Assembly (NCBI GenBank): GCA_031283485.1 | Contig: JAITBR010000094.1 | Span: 1 to 6,191, forward strand | Length of the DNA: 6,191 nt | Direction of reading: 5' to 3' | DNA from: Puniceicoccales bacterium | GTDB lineage: Bacteria; Verrucomicrobiota; Verrucomicrobiae; Opitutales; LL51 | Part shown: positions 1 to 3,995 of the stretch, in pieces | How the letters are laid out: each line of letters starts with the position of its first letter | Position numbering within the stretch: position 1 is the stretch's first letter | Program-made: the position numbers and the translations under genes | The notes under the pieces: model-generated | What the model was told of the DNA's origin: nothing | Databases searched by the model: none | What the model saw: the letters and a program-made list of their open reading frames with translations, nothing else

Positions 1-234
1 TGTTCCGACGCCAGTACATGCTTTAGCGTAATTTGTCGCGAAACTGCTCACGAGAGGATTTCGAGCTTTAACGGCTTTTTCCGGGGCATTAGAAGAATCA
101 TTGGCTTTTGGGCAGCGGCGATGCTTTGGCATACTAACAGAGTGGCCTTTTACTTTTTTTTCTGGCACATTGGTATTATTGCCTTCCACCGGCAGATGCA
201 CTTGAGTATGAATAGCATTTTCAGATAAATTCAT
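1..234 (-). CDS. Hypothetical polar protein, N-terminal part only
   Basis: The reading frame is open for 78 codons from an ATG at 234-232 and runs off the left edge, so only the N-terminus is seen. I chose this start because a strong ribosome binding site lies just upstream. The visible part begins MNLSENAIHTQVHLPVEG and is rich in Asn, Ser, Lys, Pro and Thr, with basic patches (EKKVKGH, PKHRRCPK, EKAVKARNP) and no hydrophobic stretch. There is therefore no signal peptide or membrane segment at this end. The composition suggests a disordered N-terminal tail ahead of a folded domain outside the window. I do not recognise a family. It lies downstream of, and on the same strand as, the acidic-protein gene at 349-1002, but a 114-bp gap makes an independent transcript possible. 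Coding status is fairly secure; function is unknown. Confidence 0.7.
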   Translation of the reverse strand, partial: MNLSENAIHTQVHLPVEGNNTNVPEKKVKGHSVSMPKHRRCPKANDSSNAPEKAVKARNPLVSSFATNYAKACTGVGT

Positions 235-237
235 TTT

Positions 238-245
238 CGTCCTTT
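238..245 (-). promoter_or_regulatory. Strong ribosome binding site
   Basis: On the minus strand the sequence reads AAAGGACG, with five bases between the GGA core and the ATG at 234. It fixes the start of the left-edge gene and is the only convincing Shine-Dalgarno sequence before any gene in this window. Confidence 0.7.
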
Positions 246-300
246 ATTAATTAGTTTGATGATCGGGCTAGAACGAAATCAGGCTAAGTCAAGCTTTTTT

Positions 301-326
301 TTGTAATTTTTTATATGAATTTACAA
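301..326. repeat. Imperfect inverted repeat in the 235-348 intergenic gap
   Basis: TTGTAA at 301-306 pairs with TTACAA at 321-326. The stem can extend inward by a few A-T pairs with one mismatch. It sits between the end of the acidic-protein gene and the start of the left-edge gene, both minus strand. Read along the minus strand the hairpin is followed by a run of A rather than T, so it is not a standard intrinsic terminator for the upstream gene. The rest of the gap is AT-rich with no confident promoter, although a TTGACT occurs on the minus strand just downstream of the repeat. Confidence 0.3.
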
Positions 327-348
327 GCCCTACGTAAAGTTTTTCAAG

Positions 349-1002
349 CTATTCATCCCAATGCCGATTATCTCCAATTTTAGCACCTAAATCGTCGCCC
401 TCTACGCAATCGTCAAATTCAGGCAAATCAAGCTCATTATCAAGCTCCTGGCTGCTGGAATCATCGTCCAAAGTATATCCTGCGGGCACATAGTCTAAAA
501 TCGATATTATCTCGTCAAACGCATGACAACTTTTCCCTTCAACGTATTTCGCTTGGCGCTCATCTCGGACCGCCTCCTCCAATTCCTCAACTTCCAGCGG
601 CCGCTGAAAATCTAGGTTGGCATTTAGTATTTTAACTCTGATGGATGTAATATGATCCAGGAAATCAATGTACGGACCATCGCCCTCATCCACCACATTC
701 GGCATTGCAAAAATTTTATCCTTAGCAGACATTAGCTCTTCGTCGCTTGCCACGAGCTTGACCGTATTTTTGGGCAAATCCTTTTCAATGGAAAACTTAA
801 AAAAAGCGTTTTCAACAATATCGTTCCTAATTCCGTATGCCTGTAGCTGCGCGAGAAGATCCACCATGCATTCAATCTGGTTGGGATCGAGTATTCCCAG
901 TCCATCCACATCCCAATGAATATCTTCACTAACTTCACTGACCCACCAGTTAAGGTCCTCACCGAGGCGCACAATACACCAATTTAGTTTATTAGATGTC
1001 AT
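349..1002 (-). CDS. Acidic hypothetical protein, 217 aa
   Basis: A complete frame of 217 codons runs from an ATG at 1002-1000 to a TAG at 351-349. By my count about 51 residues are Asp or Glu and about 18 are Lys or Arg, so the protein is very acidic. The acidity is strongest in the C-terminal 45 residues, which contain DDD, DD and DE clusters around LDNELDLPEFDD. The N-terminus is unusually rich in Trp: four in the first 30 residues, within NWCIVRLGEDLNWWVSE and DIHW. There is no signal peptide or membrane segment, so it is probably cytoplasmic. I do not recognise a family. No Shine-Dalgarno sequence precedes the ATG (TTGAAAAT). The gene diverges from gspG across 135 bp and has nothing upstream on its own strand. 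Even codon use along its length supports a real gene, but no function can be assigned. Confidence 0.75.
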   Translation of the reverse strand: MTSNKLNWCIVRLGEDLNWWVSEVSEDIHWDVDGLGILDPNQIECMVDLLAQLQAYGIRNDIVENAFFKFSIEKDLPKNTVKLVASDEELMSAKDKIFAMPNVVDEGDGPYIDFLDHITSIRVKILNANLDFQRPLEVEELEEAVRDERQAKYVEGKSCHAFDEIISILDYVPAGYTLDDDSSSQELDNELDLPEFDDCVEGDDLGAKIGDNRHWDE

Positions 1003-1019
1003 ATTTTCAATAGATGGCC

Positions 1020-1038
1020 GCCATACAATTGATATGGC
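1020..1038. repeat. Inverted repeat in a divergent intergenic region
   Basis: Arms GCCATA (1020-1025) and TATGGC (1033-1038) are perfect 6-bp complements around CAATTGA. The repeat lies 17 bp upstream of the acidic-protein start and about 100 bp upstream of gspG. That is a reasonable place for an operator of the minus-strand gene. It contains CCATACAAT, which recurs inside the palindrome at 3216-3236. Arms this short can arise by chance. Confidence 0.3.
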
Positions 1039-1102
1039 AATTTCCGTAAAGCAAAAATTTCTCCAGGACGTGAAATTTGCAATACGTCTAATATCTTTTA
1101 AC

Positions 1103-1130
1103 TTGCAAAATATATCAAAAATAATAAAAT
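1103..1130 (+). promoter_or_regulatory. Possible sigma-70-type promoter of gspGHI
   Basis: TTGCAA at 1103-1108 (four of six matches to the -35 consensus) and TAAAAT at 1125-1130 (five of six to the -10 consensus) are separated by 16 bp. Transcription would start at about 1137-1138, essentially at the gspG ATG, giving a leaderless or nearly leaderless message. That fits the absence of any Shine-Dalgarno sequence there. The region is very AT-rich, so chance matches are likely. Confidence 0.3.
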
Positions 1131-1137
1131 ATCTTCG

Positions 1138-1536
1138 ATGGGCAGAAGTAAAGGATTTTCCTTGATCGAAATGCTGATCGTTTTGGCGATAATTGCCGGA
1201 ATAACTGGGCTTTTGGTGTCAAATTTGGATAGCATATTTGGAGGTAGCAAAGAGCAAATGGCACATATCTTTGCCAATGAGGTCGTGAAAACTCCGCTCA
1301 TGGCTTATAAAATAAACATTGGCAGCTACCCATCGACGGCTGAGGGACTGCAAGCACTGGTGGAAGCACCCCGTGGTAAAGAGCACAAGTGGAAAGGTCC
1401 GTATATGGAATCTTTGCCAAAAGATCCGTGGGGAAATGATTATTTTTATGCATGTCCAGGGGTACACAACAGGGCAGCGTATGACATCTGGTCGATGGGC
1501 AGCCCCACTAAAGGTAAAGAAATTGGCAACTGGTGA
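1138..1536 (+). CDS. gspG: Type II secretion major pseudopilin GspG
   Basis: GspG is the major pseudopilin of the type II secretion system. After prepilin peptidase (GspO/PilD) cleaves and N-methylates it, it polymerises from the inner membrane into the periplasmic pseudopilus that pushes substrates through the outer-membrane secretin. The 132-residue protein has a short basic leader, MGRSKG, then FSLIEMLIVLAIIAG: Gly at -1, Phe at +1 and Glu at +5 (residue 11), followed by the hydrophobic helix to about residue 29. The globular part carries GspG hallmarks: GSYPSTAEGLQALVEAP at 62-78, GPYMESLPKDPWGNDYFY at 87-104 and a final IGNW. Length is normal or slightly short. The loop before IGNW, which holds calcium in known GspG proteins, is shortened and poor in acidic residues. 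The ATG at 1138 is the only plausible start, since an in-frame TAA lies at 1099-1101. It is the first gene of gspGHI and overlaps gspH by 4 bp. Confidence 0.95.
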   Translation: MGRSKGFSLIEMLIVLAIIAGITGLLVSNLDSIFGGSKEQMAHIFANEVVKTPLMAYKINIGSYPSTAEGLQALVEAPRGKEHKWKGPYMESLPKDPWGNDYFYACPGVHNRAAYDIWSMGSPTKGKEIGNW

Positions 1537-1946
1537 ATTTGGAACGTAAACGAGCATTTTCGCTCATTGAACTCATCATTGTTTTGGGACTAATGGCCGC
1601 CTTGGCTGGTATTTTTGCTTCAAATTTTCACGGTATCGATTTTGGACCTTGGGATGATGTATCAAGCTTCAATGGAGCAATTAAGCGCGCACGCAACTTT
1701 TCCATTGCGACGGGCCAGCCCATCATCCTGAGCTGTATTCCTGGAAAATTTTTAATTTTAGACACATTTGGTAAAAAATTATCCGAATTGGAATGCAATT
1801 TGTGCGGCGACACTGTGAATCCGCTATCCAAATGCGTGGCGAAGTTTGACGAATTTGGATTTTTTACTAAATTTACCGTAAAATGTGCAGGCATTGAATA
1901 TTTGCCCGATATACTGTCCGGAATTTTGCGTGAAAAAGAAAAGTAG
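1533..1946 (+). CDS. gspH: Minor pseudopilin, GspH-like
   Basis: This 137-residue protein starts at a GTG that overlaps the gspG stop (GTGA), a typical arrangement for translational coupling. The leader MNLERKRA precedes FSLIELIIVLGLMAALAGIF, a type IV pilin-like helix with Glu at +5 (residue 13). The residue before the cut is Ala instead of Gly. The periplasmic part has the GspH pattern, in which a conserved stretch follows the helix (FNGAIKRARNFSIATGQPI at 46-64, resembling the L..A...A......I of the family), and then beta-strand-like segments. GspH is a minor pseudopilin near the pseudopilus tip. The assignment rests on position between gspG and gspI and on this pattern; a generic type IV pilin-like protein is the alternative. 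It is shorter than many GspH proteins and has five Cys (68, 88, 91, 101, 118), including a C-x2-C pair. No clear Shine-Dalgarno sequence is present. Confidence 0.8.
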   Translation: MNLERKRAFSLIELIIVLGLMAALAGIFASNFHGIDFGPWDDVSSFNGAIKRARNFSIATGQPIILSCIPGKFLILDTFGKKLSELECNLCGDTVNPLSKCVAKFDEFGFFTKFTVKCAGIEYLPDILSGILREKEK

Positions 1947-2286
1947 AGGAGCTTTTTCACTGATAGAAGTTATGGTTGCCATAGCCATATTTTCGATTGC
2001 CGCCACTGCGCTGACAGTTGGTGTAGCCAATGGCTTACTCTGCTGCAATAGCATGATAAATCATAGGCCAGATTTTTTCGAATATGCATTCGCCTTGCAC
2101 ATTGTAAAAAATTCAGCATCAATTTCCAGCGCCACCGGCATATCAAAATTGACTCTACCTTCGGGAAGGATTATGCAAATAAAAGCTGCCATAACCACAA
2201 CGGGTGTGGATAACTTGTTTTCAGTTAATTTGGCCATCGACGATAGCCGCTATGAGATTTTTCTAGCCAATGGAAATTGGCAGTGA
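1930..2286 (+). CDS. gspI: Minor pseudopilin, GspI-like
   Basis: GspI is a minor pseudopilin that nucleates the tip complex with GspJ and GspK in the inner membrane. I start the gene at the GTG at 1930, overlapping gspH by 17 bp, because this gives a proper basic leader, MKKKSRGA, directly before FSLIEVMVAIAIFSIAATAL. The longer frame, from an ATG at 1885, would add 15 residues (MQALNICPIYC...) that look nothing like a prepilin leader. A weak GGAA lies about 7 bases before the GTG. The product is 118 residues, close to the usual GspI length. The VMVAIAIF...A.AL helix is characteristic of GspI and distinguishes it from GspG and GspH. The remainder contains LPSGRIMQIKAAITTT and ends in NGNWQ. 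As in GspH, the residue at -1 is Ala. It is the last gene of the operon here; no gspJ or gspK follows. Confidence 0.85.
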   Translation: MKKKSRGAFSLIEVMVAIAIFSIAATALTVGVANGLLCCNSMINHRPDFFEYAFALHIVKNSASISSATGISKLTLPSGRIMQIKAAITTTGVDNLFSVNLAIDDSRYEIFLANGNWQ

Positions 2287-2296
2287 GGATACTTTT

Positions 2297-2524
2297 TTAT
2301 TCAGATGCATCCGTAAAAGCATTGATAAATGCCATTGCTCCGCTGAGATCCATACAAACGCGCATCATTCCAGATTCGCCAATGGGACAATTAGATTCGG
2401 TTTCGTCTGTGCTGTAGAAGAGCGTATTTGCCTTTTGGCGGATATTCTTTCCGTTTGGATTTTTTCCGTTCAAACGCCTATTAAAGCTTGAAGTACCATA
2501 GTTGTTAAATCTTTCTATTTTCAT
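2297..2524 (-). CDS. Small hypothetical protein, 75 aa
   Basis: A 75-codon frame runs from an ATG at 2524-2522 to a TAA at 2299-2297. The N-terminal third is basic and Asn-rich (RFNNYGTSSFNRRLNGKNPNG). The C-terminal part is more ordered-looking and mildly hydrophobic (GMMRVCMDLSGAMAFINAF), with Cys at about residues 46 and 58. There is no signal peptide or clear membrane helix, and I recognise no family. GGAAA about 8 bases before the ATG may serve as a weak ribosome binding site. It lies 79 bp downstream of the YfgM-like gene on the same strand, so it could share its transcript, and it converges on gspI with a 10-bp gap. The plus-strand frame at 2270-2491 covers the same bases but has a poorer, Cys/His-rich composition and no prepilin features. 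I therefore prefer the minus strand. Confidence 0.55.
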   Translation of the reverse strand: MKIERFNNYGTSSFNRRLNGKNPNGKNIRQKANTLFYSTDETESNCPIGESGMMRVCMDLSGAMAFINAFTDASE

Positions 2525-2578
2525 TCAAATTTCCAATTGATGTTTAAGTTTCAACACCTGGTATTGGATGAAAAAAAA

Positions 2579-2584
2579 TGTCAA
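2579..2584 (-). promoter_or_regulatory. Isolated TTGACA (-35-like) in the 2525-2603 gap
   Basis: A perfect TTGACA is read on the minus strand 55 bp upstream of the 75-residue gene, directly followed by a run of eight T. No good -10 element is found at 16-18 bp (CCAGGT lies at that position). This is at best a weak promoter or one of another type. The T run has no convincing hairpin before it, so a terminator for the YfgM-like gene is not supported either. Confidence 0.2.
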
Positions 2585-2603
2585 GATAAAAATTAGCAAA
2601 AAT

Positions 2604-3224
2604 TTAATCCAACTCCGCTTCGATTCTTTCCACCCACCCTTTAGAAATGTTTAACCCCTTAGAATATCGTACGATTTCATCGATTTTATCACCTCTGCCG
2701 CTTTCCTTTGCGCAACAGATGTAGCGGTATATTGCTTCGGACCGGGAGTATTCTTCGGTCGATTTGCTGTGAATTATTCTGTCAAAAATGCTAAAGCTTT
2801 CCTCGCACTTGCCCAGATTGAACAGAGATATCGCATGTAAAATTTCCGAATGGGCAGCCAATTCCGTTCCGTTCAACGCTTCATTCGCCAGAGAATAACA
2901 GGAAGAGGCTAATTCATAATTTTTTCCATGAAAAGCCTCATTGCCAAGATCCAGCAACACTAGCCCTCCGATAGGATGACGCTTGTATTTTTTGGCAAAT
3001 GACATCCTGCTAACACTATCCTTTAAATTGGTACAGTCGTGCTGTATTTTAGCTAACCTAACATCGAAATAAATTTTGCTGAAAATAAGGGTAAACGTCA
3101 GCAACAACACCAAGCCTAAGCCAATGTAAATTCTCTTAGAATACCTATTGAAGAAGCAATACAATTTTTCATAAAATCCGCTCTCGGAAAAAGACTGATC
3201 TATTTTATTGTTTACTTTCACCAT
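2604..3224 (-). CDS. Single-pass membrane TPR protein, YfgM-like
   Basis: The 206-residue protein has a polar N-terminal segment of about 30 residues, one membrane helix at about 32-49 (IYIGLGLVLLLTFTLIFS), and a soluble C-terminal domain with TPR-like helix pairs. TPR-type spacing is visible at 86-117 (GGLVLLDLGNEAFHGKNYELASSCY...A), 121-152 (ELAAHSEILHAISLFNLGKCEESFSIF) and, less clearly, 160-190. Length and layout match the YfgM/TPR_21 family, whose E. coli member associates with the SecYEG translocon and periplasmic chaperones, with the TPR part in the periplasm. I infer the same topology from the basic residues before the helix. A different TPR adaptor is possible, so no symbol is given. 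The ATG at 3224 sits inside a palindrome and no Shine-Dalgarno sequence precedes it. It is divergent from rsmE and may be co-transcribed with the downstream 75-residue gene. Confidence 0.75.
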   Translation of the reverse strand: MVKVNNKIDQSFSESGFYEKLYCFFNRYSKRIYIGLGLVLLLTFTLIFSKIYFDVRLAKIQHDCTNLKDSVSRMSFAKKYKRHPIGGLVLLDLGNEAFHGKNYELASSCYSLANEALNGTELAAHSEILHAISLFNLGKCEESFSIFDRIIHSKSTEEYSRSEAIYRYICCAKESGRGDKIDEIVRYSKGLNISKGWVERIEAELD

Positions 3225-3236
3225 ACAATGGTGAAA
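3216..3236. repeat. Perfect 9-bp inverted repeat over the YfgM-like start codon
   Basis: Arms TTTCACCAT (3216-3224) and ATGGTGAAA (3228-3236) are perfect complements separated by ACA. The left arm is the first three codons (Met-Val-Lys) of the minus-strand YfgM-like gene. The right arm encodes the same Met-Val-Lys on the plus strand, in frame with rsmE. It lies in the divergent junction and could be an operator, or a hairpin that hides the YfgM-like start codon in its messenger RNA. It includes the CCATACAAT also present at 1021-1029. Confidence 0.5.
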
Positions 3237-3275
3237 CTTTGCGCTTCACAGCGTAAATCACAATACAAATGTCAT

Positions 3276-3995
3276 ATGCCAAGGTGTTTTTGCAGTCAAT
3301 TGAATGGTGTGGAATGTGTTACACTGAGTGATGGCGAAAGTCACCATTTAGTATCGGTTCTGCGTGCAAGTAAAGGAACGGAAGTGGAATTGATCGACGG
3401 CCGTGGAACCATTGCCAAGGGATATATCGAAAATCCCGATAAAAGCGCGGCACAAATCACCATAGCCGCCTCACATATGGAAACACAAAAGTTTCATTTG
3501 ACCCTAATTCAGGCAACGTTGGCAAACAGTAATATGGATTTCGTCATAAGAGAAGCCTGTGCCATTGGAGTGTCAAATATATGCCTCGTGCAGGCGGAAA
3601 GATCGGAGTCTAAAATAGGCGACAGGCTCGAGACTAAGTTTCTACATTGGAACAAATTGCTAATCGAAGCATGTAAGCAATCCGGCAATCCATTTCTCCC
3701 GCAATTATCATTCGCAGAAAATATTGGGAAGTTGGAAATCAGTGAGAGCGTCAGTAAATTTTTCGGCCACATTGGCGCAGAGAGACACCTCATTCGGGAA
3801 CTGAATTTGATTGGTGAACCATGTGACATTGCGATTGCAATTGGTCCCGAAGGGGATTTTTCAAAGAAAGAAAAGGATTTTCTCTTTGATAAAAACTTCA
3901 TCGGATGTAGGCTATCTAACACCGTTCTTCGCTCCGAAACGGCTGCAATCTACGCGCTAAGTGTATCGGATAATTACGTAAATTCCCTATGCTAA
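3276..3995 (+). CDS. rsmE: 16S rRNA m3U1498 methyltransferase RsmE
   Basis: RsmE uses S-adenosylmethionine to methylate N3 of U1498 in 16S rRNA, acting on assembled 30S subunits. The 239-residue protein has an N-terminal PUA-like domain (MPRCFC... to about residue 70, including HHLVSVLRASKGTEVELIDGRG) and a C-terminal SPOUT knot domain. SPOUT evidence includes MDFVIREACAIGVSNICLVQAERSE (from 87), EACKQSGNPFLPQL (131-144), the SAM-site motif IGPEGDFSKKE (189-199) and RLSNTVLRSETAAIYALSV (212-230), which forms the trefoil knot. I start at the ATG at 3276, because MPRCFC aligns with normal RsmE N-termini. An in-frame ATG at 3228 would add 16 residues (MVKLCASQRK...) with no family counterpart and would lie 3 bp from the divergent gene's start. 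Length fits the family (about 240). No Shine-Dalgarno sequence is visible at either start. It overlaps the helicase gene by 7 bp. Confidence 0.93.
   Translation: MPRCFCSQLNGVECVTLSDGESHHLVSVLRASKGTEVELIDGRGTIAKGYIENPDKSAAQITIAASHMETQKFHLTLIQATLANSNMDFVIREACAIGVSNICLVQAERSESKIGDRLETKFLHWNKLLIEACKQSGNPFLPQLSFAENIGKLEISESVSKFFGHIGAERHLIRELNLIGEPCDIAIAIGPEGDFSKKEKDFLFDKNFIGCRLSNTVLRSETAAIYALSVSDNYVNSLC

Noticed and set aside
301..326. Hairpin next to a T run as an intrinsic terminator for the acidic-protein gene
   Set aside because: The T run is on the wrong side: the minus-strand transcript would have A after the stem. On the plus strand the T run precedes the stem.
668..919. Plus-strand 83-codon frame inside the acidic-protein gene
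   Set aside because: It is antisense to a longer frame with better protein character; its Ser-rich content is what the complement of Asp/Glu codons gives.
1885..1929. Longer gspI start at ATG 1885
   Set aside because: It would put 15 unrelated residues before a perfect prepilin leader and overlap gspH much further. GTG 1930 gives the expected short basic leader.
2266..2281. 6-bp stem GCCAAT/ATTGGC at the end of gspI as its terminator
   Set aside because: The stem is inside the coding sequence, AT-rich and short, and the T run begins more than 10 bases after it.
2270..2491. Plus-strand frame of 73 codons after gspI, in the place where gspJ might be expected
   Set aside because: It has no prepilin leader or hydrophobic helix and an odd Cys/His composition. 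The opposite strand over the same bases looks more like protein.
3228..3275. Upstream in-frame ATG 3228 as the rsmE start
   Set aside because: The extra 16 residues have no counterpart in RsmE proteins, and the site is explained by the palindrome over the divergent start. It is kept only as an alternative.
3509..3922. Minus-strand 137-codon frame inside rsmE
   Set aside because: It is antisense to conserved SPOUT motifs, so it is a shadow frame.
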